A DNA stretch of 64,000 nucleotides from Acanthosepion esculentum (GCA_964036315.1 OZ038485.1:74257048-74321047), one strand, 5' to 3'. Shown: positions 22,730 to 36,643, numbered from the stretch's first letter. The notes: generated from the letters alone by a model not told the origin. Made by a program: numbers and translations.

Positions 22730-25700
22730 CTTCAGATTCATTAAGATATATTTTTAATATTAATTGCTTGTGAATGTGATTCTGTGAACAGCTTACATTT
22801 ATATAAATAAAATTTATTTGTTCAAACAATTTTTTGCATATGATGACAAGAAAAATATTTTATAAAAAGTAAATACAAAAAGTTTATTCGATATCAAATT
22901 TCCAATTTCTTCAATAAAATAAATTGTAAAATCAATTTCAATCAAAATATTTCTCTTTGGACAATAGAAGTTAATTTAAGTTTGACTGCAAATCGTTCCA
23001 TTTCTTTGATAAATTCATTAAAAGTTTCTTCAGTTTAATGTTGATTAGAGAAGTTCTTGCTTGAAAATAGAGAATCCATGGGAGTGAAGCTTGATGAAGA
23101 GTGTAAGAAAGTTTCCACATTTTAGAAGATGTTATGCAGCAAATTGCGCTCTTTCATTTCTTTGCTAAGCTTTCTTGAGTCTGCCACAAAGTCCTAAGTC
23201 AATAACCTACTGTATCTTAAATACTCAGTCATTTATGCACAGCTCAAGTTTCTCGCGATCGTTTTTCTGTCTGGTCGAAAGGATAGCATTTTTCCTCACT
23301 AAACTAGGCAATGTTTGTTTGGGTTTTGAAATTAAAGCTGATTTACATTTCTGTACACATTGTGTATTTGGAATGCGCAATTTCAACTAATGTTTTGTGA
23401 ACAATATCCAGTTATCGTATGAAAATATATATTTAACTAAATTTAACACATTGCTATAACAGTGAACCACTTAATGAAAACTCACAACACCACTATCAAG
23501 TAAAGGATCTCTAAGACTAGCGCTCTCTCTCTCTCCCTCCCTCCCTCCCTCCCTCATATGTTTGTTTGTGACGAGAACATGGCAAATATAAATAGACTCC
23601 GATATTTTTTAAAAAAAGCTTATTTCTAACTTTATTTATGGAGTATAATCCTTTTTGAAAAGGTTCCTTTTATCCAAATAATTTTGTATGCATTTATGAG
23701 GAAGTCTCTCTTCTGTAGAATGGATATGGAATTGTCTTAGAATCTTTGCCTCCACATTCCAGGAACTTCAAGGAAATTGCAATCCATACCATCAATAAAA
23801 AGTTGGCATTTTTTAGAGTGGGCTGCTGACAAAACAAATAAATTCATTAGCTAATGTTCAGATCTAGTTTCTTCTACTTCTTGTAAATTTAGTAAATTCA
23901 TATTCATTCTAGAAGACAGCTCATCCTTCGAATTGTCTACTGTTTTCTTTGTTGAATGTCAACCTATTTAAGAAATGGCTTTCTTGTTGTTCTGCAATAA
24001 TATGCTATTTGGTGAATATGCTGCATTGACTTTCCTGTGCTGATTACAACGATCTTTGGCACATCTGTTATATCACATCGGGTACATTAAAGATGTCCTA
24101 TCTCTGTGTATGAAAACACCTTTTTTCAATTGTACAGCTATAAATTTACAACTTAAAAGTGAAATTCTCAATTTCGATGTCATTTGATGCTGACTCATTC
24201 CACCTTCAGATTGATCAACAATATACCATTTTCACAATCTGACAATTACTTTCCTCCCTGAGGCATTGTCATGTTATTGTGTTTCTTTTTCTTTTCCGTT
24301 TTACAGTAAACCTAATAATTGTGAATGGGTCTCTTTTTATGAAATGTCAAATCGGAGTAAAATGATGGTGTATGTTCTTTTATGTAATTTCTACGTATAT
24401 AAACATATATATAAATCTTATTTTAATATGGAAACAAAGTAAATAACTCCTGTTGATTTGTGAGACGAATTCGTAACACGGCACAATAACATCGTATCTG
24501 CATACTGTAATGGAGTTGAAGCTGAGAGAAATATAAATTCTACATTTGGTCACAATAATGTCAAAGAATAGAAACTAAGGCTGAGTTGTGTAAACCAGGT
24601 CACCTAAAAGTATCAAACTGAAAAAAAGATTCAACCAAGCACCAAACTCCATGTCATCAACTGAAACATTTTAAATAATAGAAGAGCATTTGGCAAGCAA
24701 ATAGAAATCTCCATATCCGGACTGCATCTGAATAAAATAGAAAAACATCAGACGCACGGACGTCCATTTTAACCAGTAAACATTATCAAATTTATCGGTT
24801 TTACAGACTGTCGGCATTATTTATAAAGAAGGGTAATTTCTATTATGAATTGGAGAAGATATGTTTTTATTTGTCTTAGTGTTTTTCTATATTTTTATAA
24901 CACTATAAATAATTCCCGAACACAGTCAACCGTGTGTATTTGTTGAACTTTATATTGTTTGTTAGCTCTAGAAAATAATCAAGTGTGATGTACGTGTAAA
25001 TATTTTTATCCATCATCATCAGACTTGATTTGTTTAATACTAAAATATGAGTGGTGTTCCCACATTCGCCACAAGATATCCAAACAAACCTAGATTATTT
25101 CATGAGAAAATTTACTCGAATACGTACATCAGAAAAAGATACAAGTGCTAGTAAAATAATATTTTCGATGTAATGAAGTAATAGCATTAATCCCTCAAAG
25201 TACATACGACATGTGTTCGGAAAGTATTGCGATGTTTTGCTTCAAAAATATGAATGTGACAGCCATACTGTACATAAGCTTACTCAATATAATCCCACTA
25301 CCGTCTGTTCCACCGATACGGATTTATTGATCCACTTTTGTACAGTTAGATTTAATTTTCGAAATGTTAAAATTTAATTCTATTTTCCAAATTCCCAATA
25401 AAATGTCTATTTTCAAGTTTATATTTCGTAACGACAACTTATTGAAATTCCTTTTTTATCGTTAACTCAAGTCACCATATCATTAGAAAGAGGTTTTATA
25501 TTTTATAAATGGGACAAATATTCCTTTGCTAGTAAATTGAATCTAGGATAATCGAAAGGCTTCAATTTCATTTATATTAAATGTTAAACATGTGATTGAC
25601 TAGAATGAAATTAAAATAGCAAAACTTTCTGTAAATTTATAAACCACTAGAAAAAACTGACTCGTTGGGCCATCCTTCGAAAGAAAATTATGATAGAAAA

Positions 25701-26377
25701 ATCATTATCAATAAATTCGCTTCCTTAGAGTCTAATGTGAAAAGTGGTGGGGTGATCGTATATCTCACAATATTATCATCCATACTTTATTTTATTTTAC
25801 ATTCTTTAAGTTAACATGTTTTAGGAGTACTTTAATTAAAAACCTCTGGATAGCTTCCATTGCTTTGAAGTTACATACAGACATACAAAATTAGACTTTC
25901 CGTATTATATAGATTTAAGGAGATTTTCCTTCGTTGATGCTAATTAGTGCCGTTAATACCTGTCATTTGACATGGGTTAATAAGCATTATGCAGCATTCA
26001 ATGATATTAAATTAATTCATAAATATTTGTTTTTCGCTATCTTGGAAAAGTGTGAAATGTTATCGAATGTTGTTATGCACTTTCAGAAATGACATAATAT
26101 ATACAAGATGAAATCTTTTCTCTCATAAAAAAAATTACTGTACAAAATACTTGTTTAAAAATTATACTTTAATTGCTATATGATCCTCTCTGACCATGCA
26201 ATAAATGATACACAATACATTGTTCAAATATTAAATTCTAATTAATCCAGTAATTATTCGTGTGAATTTCATGATTATTGCAAAATGTTTTGTTCTATAT
26301 TCATTCAATTGATTTATTATTAAAACAAACTGATAGTCATTTTCCGTTTTTCTTATTCTTTTTTTTTCTCATTCAAG
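22729..26377. other. Long intron with no recognised element
   Basis: AT-rich intron; (CTCC)n-type low-complexity sequence at about 23521-23555. No ORF with a recognised domain. Confidence 0.5.
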
Positions 26378-26486
26378 GCCGATGCCTCAAGGTCGCTACT
26401 ACATTCGTATATCTGTGGATGGTGAACTCATACCGGATGCTAATATATGTGGCGGTCGTTTGGACAGTAGCTCTTGCACTCATCGA
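26378..26486 (+). CDS. PKHD1L1: PKHD1L1-like exon 3: end of first IPT/TIG domain
   Basis: Acceptor after a pyrimidine-rich run (attcaag), donor gtaact directly before a (CT)n array. Residues 77-112, phase 2 in, phase 0 out. Encodes PMPQGRYYIRISVDGELIPD and NICGGRLDSSSCTHR. The pattern MPxxxYxxRVSVDG and the Cys pair (NxCxGxxxxxxC) match the vertebrate fibrocystin-L segment in the same position. Confidence 0.9.
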
Positions 26487-26488
26487 GT

Positions 26489-26523
<35 letters not shown>

Positions 26524-26546
26524 GCTAATACTTTATTATTATCATT

Positions 26547-26588
<42 letters not shown>

Positions 26589-26589
26589 T
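26489..26589. repeat. (CT)n and (TTA)n microsatellites
   Basis: (CT)n at about 26489-26521, starting 3 bp after the exon 3 boundary, then (TTA)n at about 26535-26589. Length change in the first array would lie next to a splice donor. Confidence 0.95.
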
Positions 26590-27981
26590 CTAATACTACT
26601 TTATAATAACCTCTGTTGTCGTTGGTGTTGTTATGACCTCATCGTTTTCTTTTCATACCGAGTTATGAGAGCAACAGCCATAAAAATCTCTAAAAATTGA
26701 TCTGTAATCAAGCACCTTGTAAAGATATTGTGCTTCCCATTTTCTGGAATTCTTGAATCCATATTCTGATATTTATTTAAAGAGATCTTATTCAATATCC
26801 TGGTCATTAGATTCACTCGTATTTTAAAGTTTTCGAACACGAGTATCATTTTTTCCTTTAATCCTTTTGACTGGTTATGGATGTTGTATTCTCTGATAAG
26901 GAGATGCAACTTCAAATCTCACCAAATGCTTATTTGTTACCGATTCGTGCTGCCTAACGTGTCAGGAAATGACGATCTGAGAATTACAAAACAAAAAAAA
27001 ACAAAAACAGTATATTTATTATTCTGCTTTTGTCAATTATAATTGATGAGACTTCATATAAGAATTTTGAATACTTTTTAAATACTTTTTAATTGAGCAT
27101 AAAATGTTTTTCTATTTTTTAAATGATTTTCCCATTAGTACAAATTAATCCGCTTATACAGATAGTTTTAGTTTTCTTCACTGACAATAACTAAATTAAG
27201 TAATGCTTAGTTTTACGTTCATATTCTATAATTTGACTTTGTCGATAGCTGTTGTAATATTACTAATGATATTGGTCATTTAACTGAATCCCGTCTACGT
27301 ATATTCATTAGCACGGCGTTTTGGCTGATGCATTTTTCAGCCCCCGTCATGTGTATTGGGTGAGAAAGCAAAAAAAGAAAACTTCTTTCGCGCACTTCTA
27401 AAAGTGTACCGGAAAAAGCTTCATAAGTGGTTGTTTATTTTTGGTGTTATCGGAAACCACACGCCACCATGGAATGGTCATTAATATACTAATCTATTTC
27501 CACAGCACTAGGTACAAGTACCCAGACAATACCCAATCACACCCGGCAGATTTTCCTAATAACATGTTTTGCTAAGCAAAGATAACCCCATGTTGAAATC
27601 TGTACTCTGTTCCTGACTTACTCTCGCGACTTCGTCATTCCCAAATTATATAAAAGGGACAGCGGAATTATTACTACTGCTTCGATTAATCTTAACAAGA
27701 ATGTTGAAAATGATTTTGCAAAGATGACATAAAATAAAATTTCACTGTGTAAAATTATTATACATTATCCGACTAGGCTCTTTTACCACGACTGGGACAA
27801 AATGAAGAAAAACGCATTGCTAATTATATTTGTGGTAATGTTAAATCTTTAGGTTACAGCTTTACAGTTATTAAAAGTTGCTCCAAATATAAATACTTTT
27901 TTCAACTTATTTGATTTTAAGCAAATGTATTGTTTGTATTATACCAACGATGTTTTGAAATTTTCAATTTAACTTTTTCAG

Positions 27982-28039
27982 GTCTGGAAACATTACACTC
28001 CCCTCTTTAACGAACTAAAAACAATTTCTGGACCCCCAG
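27982..28039 (+). CDS. PKHD1L1: PKHD1L1-like exon 4: start of second TIG-type segment
   Basis: Acceptor actttttcag, donor gtaaaa. 58 bp, phase 0 in, phase 1 out; residues 113-131. Encodes VWKHYTPLFNELKTISGPPG with the final Gly split. TPxxxxxxxxSGxPG is the typical start of an IPT/TIG domain and matches the vertebrate TPTIRSITPLSGTPG in place and sequence. Confidence 0.82.
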
Positions 28040-28409
28040 GTAAAATACAAATTATACATTAAAACAACAAATGAAATATAGTATTTGTCAAGGATTTCCA
28101 TTCAGTGTCTGAAGTGGTGATTGGTGTGACTTTGAATACATGAAACATTCCAATGCTCTTTTTACCCCAGAGTGCTTAATATCTAAGAGCAGTTGTACTC
28201 TTGTGAACTAAAAAATTGTCTAAGACATATCTAATCTCCTGGCAGTCATCAGTCCAGTCCATGATTCTCGTAGTGCTGAAAATTCACATATTAATTGATT
28301 CAGTCGAAGAAATAGACAAGTTACACAAAATTTAATAAGACTGGTGAATATTAACTGACATGAGTTATCCCCATAACATGGAAAGAGGAATGAGAACCCT
28401 TTATTCATA

Positions 28410-28545
28410 CTACTCCATAGATTGAATAAAGGGTTCGGTCCGAAATTCCAAGAAGATTACCGAGTTGTGAGTGTGATTAATAAGATGAAGATATTAGTCC
28501 GAATAGTGGACAGTATAATAATGTTTTCGTGTAATTTTAAGCGGA
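28410..28545. repeat. Interspersed repeat shared with 43195-43345
   Basis: Sequence from gaataaagggttcggtccg to about cagtataataatg resembles 43222 onward (gaaataaagggtttggtttg...). Both have tgaaattcca-like and aagatgaagata blocks in the same order and orientation. Family unknown; probably a fragment of a SINE or a LINE tail. Confidence 0.5.
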
Positions 28546-28617
28546 AATAGCAAAAATAGAAATACTCCTATAACATTCTTTACAACGACTTGACTATAAA
28601 GTGCAACTCTTCGCATA

Positions 28618-31310
28618 TAAAAACAAGAGTAGATCCCAGGTTCGGCATCTCTTACGCAAATATGCGGGCTATACGATCCAATTTTCCAGTTGAACACCAA
28701 CTTTTCATGAGGTCAAACCAGACTTTATGTTCCTTTCGGAAACTGGTCTTAACCGATCTCTACCAATTCAGGAATTCACAACCGCGTACTACTCGCCCAT
28801 AATAGTAAAATATGACGCCCGAAACTGCCATGGCCATGGACACGGTACTTATATTAAGGATTGGTTTCCAAGTGGCTGAGATCCTCAAAATGAGGACTAA
28901 AATTTCCCATTCATGTGCTTTCGCGTGGCTCTCGTCCACATGTCTTTAATTTTTACTGTCTACAGGATGATGGAATTGTTATGTTTGATAAAATGGTTGA
29001 AAAAATTGATGACATCTGCTCGGATCATCCTTCAGCTGGCATTCATATTTATGGCGACTTTAATAATATTCACCACAAGGAGTGGTTATTTCACTCAATC
29101 ATTGAAGAAAGCAGATACTATTACGTCTTCTTTATCGGTAGTGATCTGACACAGATATTTGATAAGTCTAATCGTGTTCCTGAAACAACGGAACATCACG
29201 CAAATCTCCAAGACCTCTTTCTCACATGCTGCCCTGAATAATGCTCCGCTGAAATGCAGCCTCCAATAGGATATTCTAACAACTTGCTGATCAATATTAA
29301 AATTGATACCAAACAAGGCAACTTCTAATGTACGATTTTATAGGGCGATTTTTCGGTACGCCAAAGCTGAATGGGACAGCTTTATATCCTACACTGCAAA
29401 AGCACCTTCTCATCTTTCTTCAATTGGGCTTCCAAAATTGCCACCCTAATTCTCTGAGTGGATCCTCAGACATGGGCAATATTACCCGAAAGAAAAAATA
29501 CCACTAGAAACCAAATAGCCAGCCCTGGTTCACGCCAAAATGTGCTGCAGTCATAGCCCACCGTAATCACTGCTACCATCTCTACAACAGAGAATAGTAT
29601 AGCATGACTTTTGTGGCCAAAGTCATTGCAAGAGAGTTCTAGAAAATGGAAAAAGAAACAATTCACAGTCAGTCAAAGCCAAAGTTGAAAACAAAAGACT
29701 TTGTTCCTGTGAGTTCTGAAAAATCTCGAATAAAATTCTCAATAGAGGCAAAGCGTCTGTGCCAGATATCATAAATGGCCCTGAAGTTATTACATCTTCA
29801 TATGACAAGGTAAGGCGCTTTGCCGCAAACTCTACGTTAGACGATAAAATTATTTTTATCTGACTCCCCCGCCCACGGAGCACAATCATCGTATCACGGC
29901 GCAGGAATTTTCCAGTCAAAAGCATTAACGTTAAGAAGGCCACCCTGGTTCTTCCTAAGAATATCAGCCCAGAATTATTAATTAAAACTGATCAACCGAT
30001 ATCTGAAAGAGAGATGATTCCCATGTCTATAAGAGTCAACTGTGTGTTCTGTTTTTAAGAATGCTGTTGAGCATTCATGCCTGTTACAATATCGATCTAT
30101 TAGCCTCCTTAGTGTCATCCGTAAACTCTTTGAATCTATAATCAACAAAAAGATTGTTGAACACCTTAATAGACACAATAACCTGAGCGATAACAAGTGT
30201 GTACTAGATTCACAGCTGATATCCTGTCATTACTCACAAAATCAACGAGGTACTAGACAATAAATTCATCACACGAACCATATACGAAAGGCACTTGACA
30301 AGGTGCGGCATCAGGGAATGTTATATAAAATCTCCAGCTATGGAATAACAGGGAGGGGTCACTCAATTGTTAAGTGCTTCCTAACAGGTACGTCGTTGTA
30401 AACGATCGATCATCGGAAGATCAATGGTTTTCTTCATGGTTTTCTCCTCGTTTCTACGCTCTTTTTACTGTATATTAAGGATTTGCCTAAGAACATATTC
30501 CAATCTTTAGTGAGTATCTATGCGGATGATACACACTTTACAGGTGCACTTCCAAAAATCTGGAAGACCAGAACCTATCAGCTCATCTCCTTTCTGACTT
30601 AACACAGGTGGCTCAATGGGATAGGGACGGCTTGTTAAATTCAATACAGACAAAACAAGCTAGTAACATTACATCACCACCAAGTATACCCTGTACTCTA
30701 GCCTACCATGATGGATGAGTCTAATCTCAATGAGGCTCCTTATCTTGAACGTCTACTGAGACTCAACCTCTACCCAGATCTTAAGTGAAACTCATATATC
30801 CAATCTATTGTTAAAGATACTGGAAAATGACCAGTTCATTGTACCGCTCTGATAAGTATCTGACTCCCCCGGCTATACTTTATATTTACAAGAACCAAAT
30901 CAGACTGAAAATGGAGTATTGCTGTCATATATGGTCTACAGCTGCCCAGTCCTCACTTGCCTGTCGTGATAAAGTTCAAAATCGTCTACGCAGACTTGTG
31001 GGTAATTAATTATTTTCCACCATTCTCACAGACGAAAAGTCACGAGCCTCTTTGCTTCTCTATCGATATTCCCATGGTATGAGTTCTGATGATCTACATT
31101 ACATCTCTTAGTCCCACCAGCCCTGACCTTTAAAGCTAGGACCCGCCATTCCCTGTGTTTTCCATTAGTAAGACCTAAGTTCCACTTGGACAGATTCTTC
31201 CTGGGAACTGCTACTTTGTGGGACAGACTCACAGCAGAATCTTTTACTAATCACTACATTCTTCGCCTTTCCAAGTTTAGAGTTATCCTTATTTTTCCTG
31301 CATAATTTCA
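28618..31310 (+). pseudogene. Jockey/CR1-like LINE, endonuclease to RT end
   Basis: The blocks come in normal LINE order. The endonuclease part has PDFMFLSETGLNRSLPI near 28718 and, in the ORF 28915-29241, GIHIYGDFNNIHHKEW and DLTQIF...NRVPETTEHHA. The RT part has LLQYRSISLLSVIRKLFESI near 30080 (RPISLLS usual) and SIYADDTHF near 30510, which keeps the catalytic YADD. The carboxyl part has MEYCCHIWSTAAQSSLACRD (ORF 30827-31009) and FFLGTATLWDRLTAESF near 31200. Many frameshifts and stops; inactive. Same strand as the host gene. It also matches the fragment at 1-878 and the antisense copies at 46.9-48.3 and 62.2-62.7 kb. Confidence 0.8.
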
Positions 31311-31891
31311 TGAACTTCACTTGCCTTTCTTTACGCCTGTACAACCCAACACAATAGCCCTCTACATTGAATGGCTCTTGGGCCTTGTATTAGGTAAACA
31401 TTAGTATAAAAATATATTATAATTACATCTTGATAATTATCTTTTATTATGTGTGTTCTTTTCTAATTAACACACATTATTTACTTGATGTCTATACAAA
31501 GATTGTAAAACCAGTCGTAGTATTAATTATCTACTTATCTTTCAAAGTCTATTATATTCGAGACATATATAGTCAATATATATCCTTTTTCCGAGAGATG
31601 TATTACAATATGATCAAAATGCGAAAAATAAAAATCTAAGAAAATTTTGTAAGTTGAGGTCGTTAAAATAGTTATGAACAAAATTGATTGGCAAAAGATT
31701 ATACGTGTTAACATGTGATCTTTTACCAATTAATTTTGTTCAGAAATGAAAAAAAATCATAAAAATAATGTATTACTGTGTGGTTGATGGAGATCAGCAT
31801 ATTTAGATATTTTTAGATAGTGTAACGTCAACTTAAATTGATTTAATAACAAAATTGAACTGATTTTGCTTTTATTTCTTCAAAATTTTAG

Positions 31892-31985
31892 GATCAATGG
31901 TAAAAATAGTTGGCCGTATTTTCACATCACGCTTCGGAAGCAATTTAGGCCCGGCTTCGAACGGAAGATCAGAATCAATTCTGAG
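31892..31985 (+). CDS. PKHD1L1: PKHD1L1-like exon 5: second TIG-type segment
   Basis: Acceptor aaaattttag, donor gtcagt. Phase 1 in, phase 2 out; residues 132-163. Encodes SMVKIVGRIFTSRFGSNLGP and then ASNGRSESILR. The core VGRIFTxxFGSN corresponds to vertebrate QGRIFTDVYGSN. Confidence 0.9.
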
Positions 31986-32169
31986 GTCAGTAATAAGAAA
32001 TGTGCTTTGTGCATGAGGGTTCTTAGACAATATATTACGATTGTTTCTCAAGTGATTTTTTAATCATTTCACTTCAAGCAAGGCAATAAAGCCACTAAGC
32101 CACAAGGAGTTACTAAGTGTGAGATAACATGAGAAAAATTAAACATTATTAAGGAGAGAGAATAATAAA

Positions 32170-32790
32170 AGAACAGGAATTAAGATGACTGAAGATAACG
32201 ATTGACAGTGTATTTAAATCTTTGAAGATCGAAATTGACAGGAAAGTAAGAAGCCAGAAGTGTGTGCCACAGTCGGGAAGTGGGATAGAAGAAACTGATA
32301 GCGTAGAACTTACGGTTACATCTAGCCATTTCAATTATAAAATCATGAAACCTTGCCGCCAATCTAGTACTTGTGCTTAAATTCATAAAGTCTAGGTACT
32401 AAATAGGAGAGCACATCCGAACAATTACCATGAAAGTATTTAAAAAAAACAAGGCACTGGGAAGCTCTGTTACAGGGATGAGAAAATGATTGAAGCCGAA
32501 ATGCTAGATCAGAACAAATAAAATTTTATTTTATCAAGAATCTCTAAATATATAGCAGAAGCACCCGCCCAGATGTAACAGTAATATTCAATGCATGGAC
32601 GAATAGTAAACTTTTAAATGTGTAAGATAGATTCTGGCGAGAAAAAATGTCTAGCACAACACAATGAACCAACTTTCCTAGCAGCAAACCTAGCAATTGA
32701 TTCAATGTAATCTTTCCTCTTCATGTCAACGGAAAATGCTCGAAATAGTGGAATTCTACTGATATAATATTTTTCAAAAAGCAATTCCTA
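32170..32790 (-). pseudogene. 5'-truncated LINE 3' end
   Basis: Minus-strand frames give YYCYIWAGASAIYLEILDKI near 32560 and, in the ORFs 32386-32149, RKFYAISFFYPTSRLWHTLL, SYFPVNFDLQRFKYTVNRYL. The pattern YCCHIWxGA...LDxI followed by SFFPRTxxLWNxLP...FKxxVNRYL is the carboxyl end of Jockey/CR1-like ORF2. Frames are broken. Antisense to the host gene, just after exon 5. Confidence 0.7.
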
Positions 32791-33065
32791 ACACGGATAA
32801 TACCAGACGCACTGTCAGCTTATGAATCTCGTAACACATCTGTTAAATCTTCTGCTTCTGTTCCGACTATTTTTGGAGTCATTCTTTAGTTTAAAATTCC
32901 TTTTTTATAACTATAACATAATGGCTATGCATTCAAATTGTAATCAATTTTATATTAAATTTCTGATTTTTTCTCAATCGACTGCTTATTCAACAACCCA
33001 ACAGTGATTCGATTCCAATTATTCAACTTTCCTATACATCAATGTGTATTATTAATTTCTTGCAG

Positions 33066-33119
33066 AATCTACGGCGGTGGAAATATTTGTGAATTAAAAG
33101 ACCTTGAAAATGATAAATT
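33066..33119 (+). CDS. PKHD1L1: PKHD1L1-like exon 6
   Basis: Acceptor tttcttgcag, donor gtaagt. Only 54 bp; residues 164-180 plus split codons on both sides. Encodes IYGGGNICELKDLENDKL. The run IYxGGxxCEL corresponds to vertebrate VYIGGMPCEL, a TIG-domain strand with a conserved Cys. Both splice sites are strong and the phases fit exons 5 and 7. Confidence 0.88.
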
Positions 33120-33856
33120 GTAAGTTATTTTACCATCTTGTATGTATATATTTATTTAAACGTATGAATACTATAAAGGGATGCTGAAAAATGCTTGGCT
33201 CAACCCACTTCCCAAAATCTAACCAAATAACTAAAACATCATATATATTTTGGAATTGCTTCTTTCTCGGTCCAAAAGGATTTCAGTACTCCCTAGTCCA
33301 TCCTTCATTGGTTCTATCCCGTTGAAAATGATTACTAATTTCTTTTCTGTTTTTTTATAAAATTAAATGATATGGAAGAATATATTAGCTCCATTTATTA
33401 TATCCATTTAATTACTTAGTTATACAATAATATAAATTTTCATCACACCAGCTTTATTACGATAATATTACCGACATATTTAACAAATATTTAGAGAAGT
33501 TAAATATATATCTAACAAACTATAATAGAGTTAGAACCTTTCACTAGAGTTATAATTTATTTAGAAAAAGAAATTTACACACATACTTATCAAAAACGAA
33601 AACATTTGACTATATATCTCGTAATTCAAATAAAACATCGCATTAATATCAAACTTCTGATTATATATACACATATAAAATATATCTACTGAATATAAGC
33701 GAGCAATTTCAAATAAGTTTACTTTAAACATTAACATCTTTTAAGGAAACTTAATGTCTTTTAAGAAAAATATGATTTCTGAAAATTAAGGTTTAGCATA
33801 GATTCACGAGTCGATATAATCTCTGCGAACCTCAGGGCAATTTAATTTTGTTTATT

Positions 33857-33862
<6 letters not shown>

Positions 33863-33934
<72 letters not shown>
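33863..33934. repeat. (AT)n microsatellite
   Basis: About 36 AT units in the intron between exons 6 and 7. Confidence 0.95.
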
Positions 33935-33937
<3 letters not shown>

Positions 33938-34420
33938 TAACTTAAAAAGGCAACATAAATATTGTTTAAAGTTAATAACATAATTCGCAATTATTATTTC
34001 TTTTATTTCATTTATAATGTATATTTTATTATATATAATTTTGATTATTATATTTAATTGTATTTATATATATATATGTGTTGATTATTAAAACTTTAAA
34101 TGAACGACGACCGTATACCAAAAGACATCATGTACAGTGAGCTGACCACGTGACACCTTCGGTAGGCCGCCCTACACTACGTTTCAGCGATGTTTGCAAG
34201 AAGAGTCTGAAACGCACTGGAATCGACTCTGGTAGCTAGGAACAGCTAGCAGACGATCGCAGCGGCTGATACCATTTTGTTGGCGTCTCGAAGGCCGGAA
34301 AAAGGCGAAAACAACTGTTGGAGATTAGAATACAACGAAGGATGCAGATAAGGCAATGTCAAATATTAATTCCATATTTCAGCTTTCACATTTCTGTGAC
34401 GCCCTACACATGTGACAGCC

Positions 34421-36325
34421 GCTGATCCAGGGTGTTGTCCTGGTAGTGGCGCCACTTGAGACGCTAACTCCGAGTGGGTGGTGTGATTTTGCAATCACGA
34501 CACTGTATGTGAATCAGTCTAACCCTGGGATACCCGCTGAAGTCCTGGTCGCGACGACAGATGTGACACTCTGGTTACCACGGCATCGGATGTGAGGTTC
34601 TAACTTTGTCTTGGTCGCGGATGATGTCTGGTGAGATACAGCATTAGCCTTGTCGTTTCCCAGCTCGCCTCCAACGTCTGGTTACCGAAGCAACTACTTT
34701 GATCTCGGTCCAACCTACCCACGTTGTGATTTGATCTTAGGTTGACGAGATCAATCAGGCGTCGGGCCGTAGTGCGAGCCGAATTCGGGTCAAGGGTGAT
34801 GCTGCACAAATGAATATAGAACAAAAAATAAAGGAACAATTCAAGGAGTTCAAATGTTACTAAGGAATAACAATTTACTTTCTATCTGTTTGTTAGATAC
34901 AGGAGGGCGTCTCTCTCTCTCTCAGCCCACGTCTATCGATTGTGACACTTCTGCGTTTCTTAGCGAGTTTTAGTATCTTCAGTTGTGTTTCAGTAAACGG
35001 CTTTTGGTAGCTTCAATCAATGTTTGTTAAAACTGGCCTTGGTATCTTCAATCGACGTTTGTTAAAACTGGCCTTGGTATCTTCAATCGATGTTTGTTAA
35101 AACTGGCCTTGGTGGAAAAATCGGACTTCACTGAACTGTTCTTGGCTCGAAGTCTAAGTCGAAAGGCGTGGAATTCGTGCGGTCACCTGCTGCGAGGCTT
35201 ATTCTCAAACTCTCACACAGCAACTCAAAAAGTGGCTGGAACTCTCTGGAACTGGTACTGGACTGAATGAACGCCCGGAGACGTTCGTTTATATGGACAT
35301 CGACCAAAACCCGGTGTGGGGCCAGACGCGGTCTGGGTCCCTCGATAATTTCAAATCCCCAATAAGGATTTTCTTTGTTTTCTGACAGGAAAATTTATCA
35401 CTTTCCATTTTTTGGGAAATCTATCGTGCTTTGTTCAGAGGGGTTCTCCCCCTTTCGTGAGGAGAGGTCGGAGGAGAATTACCCTCCTAGGACTCTTCCT
35501 CTTCATACCGGTACCTCATACCAAACTCTTCCAGGGGCGTCAACAACAATTCCCTTCTTTCTCATATCCTCACTTTCTAAGACTCTTCCTTTCTCACATT
35601 GGTACCTCACACTAACCTCCTCGTGGGCGTCAACAAGATTCTCCTTCTTTACTATATTTCTCACCTCTGCCTACCACTTCATGCTACCATGATGTGGGTG
35701 TGGCTAGGCTGGTGTTGGCTTACATTGACACTCCAAGGGAAAAGAAAAAAAAGAAAAAGAATTATCCTTTTTCCATGTCATCCCAAAAATCTTTATGAAT
35801 GCCACATAGCCATAATTAAAAAAAATTCCTTTTGGTTATTAACAGAATTCTTCTAGACCTCACAGAGTGTGCCCGCAGAATTATTTTTATCTTATATACA
35901 CAGTTTTTGTCCATATCAATGTTTTTGTTTCGCTTAATTCGAATAATTCCGTCTTCCTTGTTAAACGAATTTCGTTGGCCCCCTTTTCTCCATACGCGGC
36001 TGACCGACATTCGGAACTTCGAGTGCAAGGTATACGTGTGGTCAAAACCGTTGTTCTTATCAGGATATTAATTAATGTTAACAGAACTGAGATCCGCTTT
36101 TCCACGACTTTCTGTTTTCTGGCGAGAAAGGAAGAACAATCATATTCCGCCCCGCAAATGAAAACAAAATAAAAAAAATCTTTTACCCATTCTTTGTTTG
36201 TAAAAAGAAACAAATAATGTCGCTCAGTAGATCTTTCAATCTACCTATTGCTTTAGTAATTCCCGTTATTAATTTCTGTGATTAATTAATTAATCAATTA
36301 ACCACTGTAGCAAAATAGTGTCACA
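34421..36325 (-). mobile_element. Putative long LTR or LTR-like insertion
   Basis: The block is bounded by tgtgaca (34421) and tgtcaca (36319-36325), giving TG...CA ends with 7-bp inverted termini. Its first 900 bases are GC-richer than the surrounding intron. On the minus strand it carries a TATA-like ccatataaacg at about 35285-35297. It also holds a 3 x 35 bp tandem repeat and a (CT)-rich run. No gag or pol sequence and no clear target duplication are visible. The ends are chosen by pattern only, so it could also be another repeat class. Confidence 0.35.
35006..35110. repeat. Three tandem copies of a 35-bp unit
   Basis: Units start at 35006, 35041 and 35076, each ggtatcttcaatcga-like followed by tgtttgttaaaactggcctt. 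The second and third differ at one position; the first has a few changes. Confidence 0.9.
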
Positions 36326-36550
36326 TTTCATTTTTTTTTCTTTACATAACTAGTAATTGAACGAATCGTCAAACAATATGGTAGCAGAAACCGATACAGA
36401 CGAATTTGTTCGAATTATACCGAAGTCTGTTCTTTATTCATTATTCAAAAACTATTAAAATATTTAACATTTTTACAAAAATTATCTAAATTATCAACGA
36501 CATTGATTATTTGAAGTTTTAAAATATGACGTTTACACTTTTAATGATAT

Positions 36551-36591
36551 ACACACACACATCTATATATATATATATATATATTTGTTTT

Positions 36592-36639
<48 letters not shown>

Positions 36640-36643
36640 TTGT

